From Takakia lepidozioides (lineage: Eukaryota; Streptophyta; Takakiopsida; Takakiales; Takakiaceae): a stretch of DNA of 64,000 nucleotides. How positions within the stretch are numbered: position 1 is the first letter of the stretch; each line of letters starts with the position of its first letter. Shown here one piece after another: positions 51,451-62,017 of the stretch. The DNA is taken from positions 3,038,001 to 3,102,000 of the forward strand of contig CM060733.1 of the NCBI GenBank assembly GCA_030704615.1, given 5' to 3'. A program made the translations under genes and the position numbers. The notes beneath the pieces are model-generated. The model made no database searches. It was not told the DNA's origin and saw nothing but the letters and a program-made list of their open reading frames with translations.

Positions 51451-53360
51451 AATGTGCTAGGGAGGGTATGAGTATCTTACGAGTTGAGGTCCGCCATGGC
51501 ATTCTTGAGGAGGGAGGAGTCTGCCGCCTTCACCTTGAGGATGACACACTCCACCATGTAATGCCAGCCAATGTGCTTGGCATGGTTTGCTTGATGTACT
51601 CCCACCAGGCGAGAAGTCGGTGATTCCCGTCCCACACAAAGAACATTTTTCCCGACATATGGCCGAAGTCGGGATCACCCTTCAGCGTCGCCTCGAATTC
51701 GTGGTTGCGAGTGTGCCAGTGGGTATCCCACGTTGACAATTCATCGGCAGTGGGTCCACGGGTTTCGCCGTCCTCATTCTCTATGGAAACGTAAAAACGC
51801 TGCCGATCCCAGACGGTACCCTTCTCGAAATGCGAACTTGAGCTTATCCACATCTCCGGGAAGGGCCTGCCTGACGATGGGAAGGGAGACCATGCGACAG
51901 AGTGGGATTCGAAGAGTCCGCTGGAATACCCTGCTGCCCAGAACTCTGCCAATGCTACTGTGTGTCTCCTCCAACATTTTATCCGCTGCACTTTTGAAAT
52001 CCTCCGGAGACATGTCTGTAGGTGCCGGTAGTGGCTGAGCAGGTGGAGCATCCTCAACTGGAGCTGCACTCTGGGGCCTGTGTGCGGGCAATTCTGCCAC
52101 TGCAGAGGCCTCCTCCGGGCCTGCTAGCTCATCGGTGGTGAGGTCTGCCTGCGAACGTTCAGCGGCAGCACCCTCCTCCGGTACCAAATCGAGATCAACG
52201 GTCGATCCCATTGCCTTCGCTGCAGCAGAGTCGGCCCCAACATCTGCAGGCGGGAAATCCTCCAGGAACTGAGCTTCAGCTCGTGGAAGCGGTTTTGCGG
52301 GAGATTGTTCGGCCGTCGCCCTGATTGCCTTCTGCTTCCTCATCCTTGCAGGTGAAGGTGTCTGCTGCAATAGAATCTGTCTTCTACCCTGCTGCTTCAT
52401 TCGCGTTGGGGGGGGTGAATCGGCCTGAGCCGGTTCAGAAGCCAGTAGAGGGACGGGCTGCTTCTTCTTCGACTTTGCTGGAGAAGGGCCCGACCCCTGC
52501 TGGCGATTCTCCATGATCGAAGAACGCGAGTCGATCTCTGAGACTTTGAACTTGCCCTTCGAAGACGCGTCTTTGAATCGCAGAGGGCTAGGCCCGGCAG
52601 GAGTACCCGCGCTCGGGGATCGGGTGGGTGTACGTGCTGCAGCTAGCTCTCGGACTCTTCCTGCGGCTCTTCGGATTCCTGCGATCCCTCCAGCACGTCC
52701 ACCTTTCCTGTTAGGCATGCAAACATGTTCTGCATTCAAGTCTCCTAGCATTCAGTCTAAGAATTACAGAAGCAAAATGGGGGGGTTCGGTGCTCGATCA
52801 GCTGCGCGCAGCCCGATCGCATGGAGCTCTCACTGGTGGCTGGGTTGCCTGAGTGGCCTGCTGCTCGGAGATGGCAATCTCCTCCTGTAGACGCATCTGC
52901 TTCCTCCCCTTCGGCATTGGCCTACGTCCGAAGTATAATTTCCGGAGCTTGCGACGAGGTCTCCTGTCTGGTGCACGAACTCCCCCCCTCTCAGGTTCGA
53001 GCATAAGAAGAACAGAGAGAGGGAAAAGGGGCAAAGAGTGCAGATGGAAAGGGCGCGAGAGGGGTGACTGAGGAGACACGACAAAAGTAGATGAAACGGC
53101 GGGTGATGCAACCACTTGGGTTCGAAAGGTTGGACAAAGTGTCTCCTCGTGGAGTTTGCGTCATTACGAAATTCGAATTCGAATCGTTGAGGGTACGCCC
53201 GCCGTCCGAAAATCAAACATCATTATCCAACGGTCAGGCCGCGCCGCCTCATGCCCCTTCAGTCAGATAGAGTGCCGACATGTGCAGCAATTCCGTTGCT
53301 CCACGTGTTCACATTTCAAGGCATTTCCGTCCCAGCGTCTGATGAGTTGGAGCAGAGAAT

Positions 53361-55010
53361 GCGAATGCGGCGCCGCATTTCCGTTAAGTACCATCACGAA
53401 GACTACACATCCGTACTTGTTGGAAGAAAATGCGGCACCGCATTTCCGTTCCACCTTCACATACCTTAGTTGTTGAACGGAAATACGGTGCCGCATTTCC
53501 GTCCCACAGCTCCATGTATGAGATTCAGAAGGGAAATGCGGCGCCGCATTTCCGTTCCCACTTCACATACGTTAGTTGATGAATGGAAATGCCGTGCCAC
53601 ATTTCCGTTCGGGAAAGTATAGAGGTCTCACCTGGACAGAAATGCGGTCTGGAAAGGTTGAAGGTCTCACATGGATGGAAATGCGGCAACACATTTCCGT
53701 AGCACAGCTCCAGGCCGAATATACAAAACGGAAATGCGGCGCCGCATTTCCGTTCGAGAATGTCGGAAGGTGCGACTCGAACGGAAATGCGGTGCCGCAT
53801 TTCTGTACCCGTTGCGCACGATTTTCAGTCAGAATGGAAATGCGGTACCGCATTTCCGTTCTGTAGAGTATTAACGACTGACGCTGGCGGAAATGCCTTC
53901 CCGCATTTTCGTTCCACAGCTCCATGCCTCACATACAAAACGGAAATGCGGTGCCGCATTTCCGTTTTGGAATGTCGGATGGTGGGACTCCGACGGAAAT
54001 GTGGTACCGCATTTCAATTCCGATGTTTCAGGATATTTCATCAGAACGGAAATGCGGTTTGCCGCATTTCCTTTTAAATCTAATACATTCCGTTGTGGAA
54101 TGTTGGGAGGTGCGACTCGGATGGAAATGCGCTGCCGCATTTCAGTCCGATGGTTCACGATTTTCAGTCAGAACGGAAATGCGGTTGCCGCATTTCCGTT
54201 CTGGAATGATGGTGGATGCGACTCGGATGGAAATACGTTGCCGCATTTCAGTTCCGATGGTTCACGATTTTCAGTCAGAACGGAAATGCGGGTGCCGCAT
54301 TTCCGTTCTGGAATGATGGTAGGTGCGACTCGGATGGAAATACGGGTGCCGCATTTCAGTTCAGATAGTTCACGATTTTCAGTCAGAACGGGAAATGCGG
54401 TGCCGCATTTCCGTTCTGGATAGTGTGAATGTCTCAACCGGTCGGAATTGCGCTGTATGAAGCTGTCGGAATCTTACTCGGCTCCAGGCATCAGATACAA
54501 AATGGAAAATGCGGCGCCGCATTTCCTTTATGGAATGTCGAAAAGGCGACTTTGACGGAAATGCGGCGTGCCGCATTTCTGTTCCCGTTGTTCATAATTC
54601 TCAATCAGAACGGAAATGCGGTACCGCATTTCCGTTCCACCTTCACATACCGTGCTTGTTGAATGACGGAAATGTGCTGCAACATTTCTATCCCTCAGCT
54701 CCATGCATCAGATACAAAATGGAAATGCGGCGCCGCACTCCCGTTTCTGGAATGTCGAAAAGTGCGACTCGGACGGAAATGCGGTGCCGCATTTCTGTTC
54801 CCGTTGTTCATAAATCTCAATCAGAACGGAAATGCGGTACAGCATTTCCGTTCCACCTTCACATACCGTGCTTGCTGGATGGAAATGCGTTGCCGCATTT
54901 CCGTTCTGGAGAGTATAAAGGTTTCCCCGGACGGAAACTCGGTGCCGCATTTCCGTCGCTCTGTTGCATGACCAAGATGCAATACGGAAATGCGGCGCCG
55001 TATTTCCGTC
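53361..55010. repeat. Palindrome array with a 53-bp period between divergent genes
   Basis: About 31 copies of GGAAATGCGG-NN-CCGCATTTCC begin near 53363, 53425, 53477, 53531, 53584, 53637, 53676, 53729, 53781, 53835, 53888, 53940, 53993, 54046, 54121, 54174, 54228, 54280, 54334, 54389, 54441, 54503, 54555, 54610, 54666, 54719, 54773, 54826, 54880, 54931 and 54984. Most steps are 51-56 bp, and the centre varies (GC, GT, CA, TA). Spacers of about 27 bp fall into a few classes that recur in order, such as AGCTCCATGCATCAGATAC, GGAATGTCGGAAGGTGCGAC, GTTCACGATTTTCAGTCAG and CCACCTTCACATACCGTG, so it is a higher-order repeat. It occupies the common upstream region of the two genes. Open frames across it are artefacts. 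Confidence 0.93.
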
Positions 55011-55217
55011 CACCAGCAATCGACAGAATCACTCGTGACGGGAAATCTGGAACCTCAATGGGTTGCATTGTTCCGAAACAACACAATTGCGGCCAGTCTT
55101 GATGAGCACAACTTGGTTGTCTGACCGTTTTAACCAGCAGTCCTGGCACTTGTCAGTGCGAACGTTCCTGTCTGCACCGAGAATACTGGATCCACCCTCA
55201 GGAGAAACTGTCAGGAG

Positions 55218-58200
55218 ATGTTATTTCGTCGCCGAATCGGCCATCATTGTCCTACTCACTGGCTATGGAATCAAACCTCCCACCTTCATGCATGTAGCTT
55301 GAAACAATACTTTCCACTTCAATGTGCGACTTCCAATCGTCGATGGACTCCGCAGATCCACTTAGATGGTGCCTGTGAGCCTTGGTCTGTCGCTATACTG
55401 AACCTCGCACTTGCCAACTCCGTGCGGTGTTCGATGGCTCCGAATTCCTACGCTATAGTTTGCTGTCCTCCGCAACTTGGGAGAGCCTGGATCCCAAACG
55501 AGGGAGGACTTTGCAGAGTGACTGAAACTTACCTTTGTTCCAAATTCAAGCTCAAACCGGGCACAGTTTATTTGGAAGAAGAAAGGAAGGATGTTCCTGG
55601 ACAGGTTGACGAGACCATTGTCGTGCTAGGTAACGACGGAGGTTGCGGAATCGAATGGCACGTTCCCCCGTCAGACACCATCCTGTACCGAGCTGTGGGA
55701 ATGCCCATTCCCTTTCCGAATCAGTCGCTGCCCACACCATCCACAAAGGAGTCCGGAAACCGAGAGGCGGCCACTGCCAACAGAGAGGTATGCAACGATA
55801 ATCATTCCCGACCTGGACCGTCAAGACCCTCCATAGCTTCTCGTGTGGACGTATTCGACATTTCCGACGAGGAAGATGATTGCATTGAGGTACCCATGTC
55901 CTCCACACGGTCGTTCAAATCCGGCATGGACGTCTCTGTAGGTGCTACGCATGTGCCCTCGAGCATAACTCCAACCCGGTCCATTGTGCAGCTCCTACGA
56001 CAACATCACCTCGATGGTTCTCGCTCCAAGCTGGCTGCTCTCGACTATGCCAAATTCCCAGTCAGAAAGGTAACTTTTCTGCCTCCCGAAGTCGATGGCA
56101 ATGTTATCTTTGAGTTTCCACCTGTTTCTTCGTCAAAGAAAGCCTCCGGGATGTTAACAGACATGGATCGAAAGCATGACGGACACCCCTGGTGTGTGAC
56201 GAAGACCAGTAGCACGAAAATTGCTGATGGTGTTCGTGTACGATATGTCCTCTGTGCGGGGAAGCTGAGGTGCCTCAATCCCACCTGCTTCCACTTTCTC
56301 TCCAAAGGAGGGCGGAGAAACGAGACGGATTGGACTGGCACAACGCATCATCCATTCATTGTCTCCAGCCAAGCTCCTGCGGGTTCTTTCAAGTGTGCAC
56401 ATTGCAAAGAACCACCGACGTGCATGTCCATGTGCAGAGCCAAGCAATATTACGTAATCCATTTGCTCCCGGACTTGACTAGAGCTTGCATACACGTTGG
56501 GGTCCACTGCCACCCCTTGGCGAGAGGCAACATGCGTGAGGCTGTGCAGGAAGCACACGACATCATAAAAGAGGAGGTCAAATTGAGCCCCGGCGCCAGA
56601 CCAAAGCAGATTCAGCTGAAGGCAGCCCACAAGATTGCTCTTGGCAAAATCATGTCTGAAGATGGTTCCGACCGAGAGCCCTTGACCGAAGACGAGATGC
56701 GTGACCTCTTGGAGTCCGTCTCGCACGTTTGTAGTCCGAATGTGCGGAATCACATCGTATCTTGCAAGCAGGAGTTCGGCAGGGGGTCGGACATGTACTC
56801 AATCCTGGAGGTGAAACGAATGACTGGATATGACTACATCCAAGGTAGCAGGTTTCCAGGGCAAGGCGGCGAATCCGATCGTTGTTACATTTTCAAAATG
56901 TCGACGTGTGGGCCTGGGAGTGGAGTCGACTTGGTCACTCGCATGACAACTGGAAACTTGTCGAATGCTTGGGTGATGTTTGATCACATCAAGCGAATTA
57001 CAAACCATCAGTGGGTGACTATGGGTGCGCATGTTTATGACTATCACTCCAAGAGGCTCATGACGATTGCAATCTGCGAGATGAAAGGGGAGGACACACA
57101 GTCCGAGATGCATCTGTGGAGGGCATAAACGAGCAGATGGCAAGGGCGGGATTGCCAGAGCCCAATTTCAGGGGATTCATGGCAGACAACGCTCAGGCCA
57201 ACTGGGCAGCGGTGCGGCGTGTGTACGGTGAGGACCCCAATGTTCCAATGGAGGGGAAAGAGAGATCCTGTGGATTCCATTGGATGCAGAGTCTATCCCA
57301 CTACACTACCAAATTTGTTGCTAGCTCATTCCAGGCTGAACACCGTGTCCTTTGTACGGCGTGGAAGGATGCACCCACATTTGATGACGCGGAGGTTAAG
57401 TTTGCTATCATCGAGGCTTGGTGGAACACGTCAGGTGCAGTGGAGACAACCAATCTGGGAGCATTGCACAGCTGGTTGGGGTGGTGGCATTTTCGGTATC
57501 GACAGTTCGGACAGTACATGCGGGAGGTAGGCTGCTGTCAATTTCGTTCATTTGTCTTTCTGTTACGGACATTTCGATTGGTCCCTCACCGTTGTTTGTG
57601 TCCTTCTAGGAGCGGTGCTTGGATTCCGACACGGACATGCCGAACACGAATATGGCAGAATCGGTCCACTCCTCCTGGCGAGCGTCTTCTGCCGCACATC
57701 TGGTGGACGTAGTGACGGCCACAACGGAGGACATCGACAGAGCAATCATGCAGCAAGCCACGTACTACAAGTTCCTGAGCGGCAAACAATGGGGCTTTGG
57801 GCCGGACAGGGAGGAATTGTTGGTACGAACAGCTTCGAGGTCCAAGAATCCAGTGAAATGGGCGACAGCATTGCGAGAGAAGATCAAAGGGACGCCTCTG
57901 CACCGCAGAGGTGAACACCTAGAGGGGGACGTCCGGACTCGCCCTGTCAGGCGGAGGATTGAAGAGGAACCCGGGTGCGAAGAGGATTCCTGGAGATCCG
58001 ACAGGAACATTCGGACAGCACCTCGAGGTCCCGTCATGTTGCCGCACAATGTGTCTTCCAGCAGTGGAAGCCCAAGAAATTCCAGATCGCCGTCGCCTTC
58101 AACCGGGGATTTCGTGCAACAAATTCCCACCGCTCCCTTGCCCCACATTCCGCCCGCTGTTATGCAGTATGGCCAAGCCATTGTGGAGACGACTGTGTCT

Positions 58201-58689
58201 GCCTCACAGTGGAGAATTGCTCGCACAAAGCCGTCGTTTCGAGGAAGGTGTTCCGCAATTCGTGTGGATACACGGCAACGTTGTTTAGAGATGATAAGGA
58301 GGAATCCAGATGGGGCTGTCCCTGCTCCTACTTTTACAGGAAGATTTGTCCATGCAAAGTTTGCGGAGGCGACAACCACCCAGTTCTGGTTCTGCAGGCA
58401 CGACATTATGACTTGCGTGTATGGAAAGCCCAAGTACGGCATACAGACAATGCCAGAGGCTCCCCCGGTGTGGCCGGTGGAACCAGGCAGCGATCTGAGT
58501 CAGGTTGAGGCCGACGCCCTTACCGCCGCAGGATTTCGGATGGTGCAGCGCACTGACGTGCCCAGACAACCATTTCCGCTTCCACAGCCTCCACCACCGA
58601 CCCCTGTGAGAGCAAGAACAATGGGACACGACAGCTCTAAGCATCCTACACACCGTTGGGGGAAACCAAAGAGGCGGCGACCTCCCTAA
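55218..58689 (+). pseudogene. MULE-like transposase with GCM/WRKY-type zinc region
   Basis: The frame 55218-57128 continues at 57116-57526 after one missing base (LWRA*, where WRAINEQ is expected), then across an 83-bp GT-AG intron (57527-57609) to a stop at 58689. The first methionine is uncertain; 55434 is another candidate. A Cys/His-rich region (CLNPTCFHF, CAHCKEPPTCMSMC, HVGVHCH; residues about 350-432) resembles the WRKY-GCM1 fingers fused to Mutator-like transposases. A predicted RNase H-fold core follows: HVYDYHSKRL near 57030 (possible first Asp), GFMADNAQANW near 57172 (second Asp), the CGFHW motif near 57270 and NMAESVHSSW near 57650 (Glu). The tail ends in a basic GKPKRRRPP, which may be a nuclear signal. 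Assignment is by motif. Confidence 0.6.
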
Positions 58690-59281
58690 AAGTGAACGAG
58701 ACAAGGATGGGGAATGCACTTCGGATGAACTGTACAATCCAGAGCTCGACAGAAGTGCCCCCACCAGGATTCGGGCGTGTGTATCAGATGGCCACGGCGG
58801 GCTCAGCTGTTCGCAATGAGGTGTACACCATCACCATTTCAGAATAACCCACCTGCAATTGCACCGACTTCCAGATCATGGCGAACAAGGGGGCATCATA
58901 CTGCCCTTGCAAGCATTTGTACTACGTGTACCTAAAGAGACTCCGTTGTAATTCCACAACTCATCACTTCATACATGCACCAGGGTTGAGCCCCCAGGAG
59001 GTTCACACTCTTCTGAATATGGATCCAGGGGACCAGTGAGCTTGGCTTGCGGTCCACATACAATGGTACGCCCATCGGATAGTAGAACTGTACTGCTGCC
59101 AGTACCTCAGACTCTGGCCACACAAAGGTCCGACATATGTCTTGCCTACCAGTAACCTGTTTTGATCAAACTAAGATATTACTATATCGTTCACTTGTTT
59201 CCACGTGCATGTATTTTTGTATGTTGGAGGGTTCATGTTTTTCTGCTTTCCGAAAACTTGCTCTCCTCATTCGACCTCCGA
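58690..59281. other. Region downstream of the transposase; possible minus-strand exon
   Basis: No firm gene. A minus-strand frame at 59123-58932 (63 codons, with VWPESEVLAAVQFYYPMG) has protein-like composition and may be an exon of an unidentified gene. The plus frame at 58656-58847 overlaps the transposase end and is not convincing. Confidence 0.25.
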
Positions 59282-59402
59282 CAAGGAAATGCGGCGCCGA
59301 ATTTCCAAGTATCGTCGTAGGTACCCCCAGAGGCGGCCTTCGCCAACACCAAACCGCTCCGAAATTTCGCACGTGCGAACCCTAATGCGGCACCCTATTT
59401 CC
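59282..59402. repeat. Two solitary, decayed palindromes downstream of the transposase
   Basis: GGAAATGCGG-CG-CCGAATTTCC (59284-59306) and the half copy AATGCGGCACCCTATTTCC (59383-59401) share the array core. A further half site, GCCGCATTTCC, occurs near 59755. All are within the candidate transposon. Confidence 0.75.
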
Positions 59403-59618
59403 CAGTTCAGTTGCAAACCTTTCCCGCCGAATACCCGAAGAAGACAGAATTGTGAAGTACTGCAGACTGTATTGGTGCAGACTCCATTGGTTCAATCGCG
59501 GCAAAAGGGTCAGCTTCATTCCAATGTTAAGGCATGTAAAACCGCGGAATACTCTATACAGGCCAGTATGCGACGTCCTTTTGCAGTGGTATACTGGATT
59601 TCCCGTTGCACGGTCACT

Positions 59619-59912
59619 TATTTCCATGAGCGGATCTATAAAACCATGAGCGGACTTGTTACTGACGACATATCTTCGCCGCATTACATGATCTGGAACG
59701 TCCAAAAACGGCAAGGTCAAATAAAAAACTATTATTTTAATACTTGTTTAATCTGCCGCATTTCCAAATTTGGAGGAGTCCGCTCATGAAATCCGCGTAT
59801 CTTAGACTTCGGCTCACCGCTCATGCGGCTCATGCGGCTCATGGCTCATGGCTCATGGTTTCTGCTCATGAAATAGTAAACCTCGCCCCAGACCTAAACC
59901 AGGTTCTGGGGC
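59619..59912. repeat. Inverted motifs, CTCATGG microrepeat and terminal hairpin
   Basis: ATTTCCATGAGCGGA (59619-59633) is mirrored, with one bulge, by TCCGCTCATGAAAT (59778-59791). Tandem GCGGCTCAT/GGCTCAT units occupy 59820-59862. At 59884-59911 a hairpin GCCCCAG...CTGGGGC forms what may be the transposon's right end. Confidence 0.55.
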
Positions 59913-60269
59913 AAAAAAACAAGGTATGAGGTCATACCACTTATGAGTAAATGGTTCACAATATGTAGGATGCTTTGATATGGCCATAAGATTACATAAT
60001 AAGTGGAACTTCATTTTCAGAGTGTTCATGTAATCTTGGGGAGTGATGTTAGCAGGATAAACAAGTTTTCCCTGCTATGAACAGTGCTTTGTTACATCTG
60101 AAAGCATACCCAAACGTGTGATACATGATTGGGTCCCTGTTTAGACATGCATTTTAATGAAGCATATATTGATGCGGATTTTTATATAATCCCACCCCCC
60201 CACCAAGAGATTTCATGAACCATGGGATATGTTGTATGTTAGCAAACTGGTTTATGAATGGAGAATGAT
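59913..60269. other. Unannotated spacer before the Q block
   Basis: AT-rich, with no gene or known motif seen. By position it would be the right flank of the 12-kb insertion. Confidence 0.4.
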
Positions 60270-60490
60270 TGATAGTGCCTCGTTATGAGGCTGATTTGTC
60301 GTAAAAATTGACAAAGACCTTGTTTGGTCTTGTCCATGTCTCGACAAGACATTTTATCTTCCCTCTCTTTCGTGCTGCTCACAAAAAAAAAAAAACCACA
60401 GAGGGAAAGAGGGGGTAGAAAAAGTTAATAAGAGAGAGGGAGACAGAGGGAGAGAGGGGGCAACAATGAAAAAAAATGGGTTGGGGGGGG
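60270..60490 (+). repeat. Q block and half foldback
   Basis: Hairpins GCCTC-GTTAT-GAGGC (60277-60291) and AAGACC-TTGTTT-GGTCTT (60314-60331) correspond by position to those of other Q copies but with different paired bases. A third, GTCTTGTC-CATGTCTC-GACAAGAC, follows near 60327-60350. The end (60436-60490) is a left foldback arm without its partner. Confidence 0.6.
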
Positions 60491-60494
60491 GGAG

Positions 60495-61243
60495 GTCAGA
60501 TGGTGGGGTCAGCTGCAGCATATGTCCAACACCAGATATCCTAAGTTAATCGACTCTATATCTTGGAAACAAGACCGCCCACCAACCTGTCAAACAGGCT
60601 AAGTCCTGGCAGAAGACAGTAGAAGAGATTCTCAAGGACCTGGACCTGGAACTGCAAGTCTTCACCCAACTGGATAAATCTGACTTAGAGGCTCTAGTGT
60701 CCAACCATGTCTGTTGCCATGAGATTGTCTGATGAAAATGAAGTTAGGCAAAAAACTTCCCTAAACTTGTTTCCAGTCAGTGACATGGGGGAGGACATCT
60801 TGGATGACCTCAAGGGTCTACCCACTCTCGGCACTAGACTGAAATTTAAACTCGGGGCAGGAAGCCTACCTTTGATCAGTAAACAGAAGCAGAGAGGAAA
60901 GGGAGAGTGCAATTGCCCGTTGTGTGGGCAATATGAAGACAATACTCATTTTCTGATACACTGTCCGGGGTTCTCTCACCAAAGATACGCTCTCTTCAAA
61001 TATATCAAGGGAATTGTGCATGTACCTCTGTTTACTAACTTTGAAAAAGTCGAGGCTGAGCCAAAAGCCCAGCCCCTTTTGAGGCCTAGTTTTTGGGCAT
61101 CTCACACAGAGCAGATTGATGCTTGTGTGAAGGGATTTGTAGAGGATATCTGGAAAACCCGGATTAATTCTATATGTGAAGGTAAGTCTTACTACCAACG
61201 TCAGCCCCTGACAGAGGTAGGATTTGTCCCTTTCGTTTCCCCA
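60495..61243 (+). pseudogene. LINE-like C-terminal fragment, copy a
   Basis: The frame 60707-61363 matches the minus-strand fragment at 21444-22123 and is continuous across its frameshift. It carries MSVAMRLSDENEVRQKTS and the CCHC finger CPLCGQYEDNTHFLIHC near 60918-60968. The sequence upstream (60495-60700) is joined at GATAAATCTGACTTAGAGG to a different context from that at 22080, so the copy is chimeric. The frame then runs artificially into the foldback. Confidence 0.65.
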
Positions 61244-61440
61244 AGAGAGGGGGCAACAAAGAAAAACAGAGAATGTGGGGGAGGGGTGACTGAGCAGCAG
61301 CAGCTGCTCAGTCCCCCCCCCCCCCCCCCCCCACCTTATTTTCTTTTCTTTGTTGCCCCCTGATTTCTCCCTCTCACTCCCTCTCTCTGTCCCTCTTTGT
61401 CCCTCTCTCCCTCTCCCTCTCTCTCCCTCTCTTCTGTGCT
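61244..61440. repeat. Foldback hairpin, copy 2
   Basis: GAGAGGGGGCAACAAAGAAA, GTGGGGGAGGGGTGACTGAGCAG and the loop are mirrored by CTGCTCAGTCC, a C run, ACCTTATTTTC, TTTGTTGCCCCC and CTCCCTCTC. It follows directly on the LINE fragment. Confidence 0.75.
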
Positions 61441-61477
61441 GCTCTCTTTTAAGCTCCCGACGAGATAATATTCAAGG

Positions 61478-62017
61478 TCAGATGGTGGGTTCAGCTGCAA
61501 CAAATGTCCAACACCAGATATCTTAAGTTAATCGACTCTATATCTTGGAAACATGACCGCCCACCGACCTGTCAAACAGGCTAAGTCCTGGTAGAAGACA
61601 GTAGAAGAGATTCTCAAGGACCTGGACCTGGAACCGCAAGTCTTCACCCTGCTGGATAAATCTGACTTAGAGGCTGTAGTGTCCAACCATGTCTGTGGGC
61701 AACCTGCAGACATTATTCATTTTCTGATACACTGTCCGGGGTTCTCTCACCAAAGAGACGCTCTCTTCAAATCTATCAAGGGATTTGTGCATGTACCTCT
61801 GTTTACTAACTTTGAAAAAGTCGAGGCTAAGCCAAAAGCCCAACCCCTTCTGAGGCCTAGCTTTTGGGCAACTCACACACAACAGATTGATGCTTGTGTG
61901 AAGGGATTTGTAGAGGATATTTGGAAAACCCGGATTAATTCTATATGTAAAGGTAAGTCTTACTACCAATGTCAGCCCCTGACAGAGGTAGGATCTGTCC
62001 CTTTTGTTTCCCCAAGA
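61478..62017 (+). pseudogene. LINE-like C-terminal fragment, copy b (deleted)
   Basis: A tandem near-duplicate of copy a, with about 220 bp missing between SDLEAVVSNHV and the second half of the Cys-His finger. The remaining frame, 61679-62065, keeps IHFLIHCPGFSHQRDALF and the tail INSICKGKSYY. Copy a, its foldback and copy b lie head to tail. Confidence 0.62.

Larger units (their letters stand above)
48217..53004 (-). pseudogene. Multi-exon gene: ParB/sulfiredoxin-like domain plus DNA-methyltransferase-like domain, with frame breaks
   Basis: Exons can be joined with consistent phases: 53004-52834 (tentative), about 52751-51481, 51368-51180, 51079-50795, 50741-50595, 50512-50295, 50149-49030, 48933-48668, 48623-48375 and 48265 into the gap; introns are GT-AG, 44-145 bp. 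After a basic, low-complexity N terminus, VSLPIVRQALPGDVDKL and DGNHRLLAW (51605-51631) recall the ParB/Srx DGxHR core. A helical middle and Lys-rich linker follow. Then SCDMIILDIPDG (motif IV-like, 49273-49287) precedes VLDLICGTG (AdoMet motif I-like, split by the intron at 48624-48667): the order of permuted beta-class DNA methyltransferases. At least four one-base breaks occur (about 51820, 51590, 51240, 48880), so this copy is inactive or carries sequence errors. DIPDG lacks the usual DPPY aromatic residue, so activity is uncertain. Confidence 0.55.
47655..59912. mobile_element. Candidate 12-kb MULE-like DNA transposon carrying a methyltransferase-like gene
   Basis: Two divergently transcribed genes flank a palindrome array. 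The left edge (CCCCAAAACCT, then GGTTTTACT inside) and the reverse complement of the right edge (CCCCAGAACCT, then GGTTTACT inside) resemble imperfect terminal inverted repeats, at about 47655-47700 and 59870-59912. The segment also lies exactly between an R copy (R5) and a Q block (60270) that are joined elsewhere (R1 to Q at 21270), which is what an insertion would produce. No clear target duplication was found, and a 500-base gap lies near the left end. The boundary call is an inference. Confidence 0.45.

Noticed and set aside
53250-54662. Several 60-200 codon open frames on both strands across the palindrome array
   Set aside because: They are made of the palindrome read in different frames (peptides like TEMRCRISV and ERKCGAAFPF) and have no independent support.
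53361-55010. CRISPR array (regular palindromic repeats with similar-length spacers)
   Set aside because: The spacers are not unique but recur in a few classes, no Cas gene is present, and the flanking genes have introns. It is a eukaryotic higher-order repeat that would mislead a CRISPR finder.
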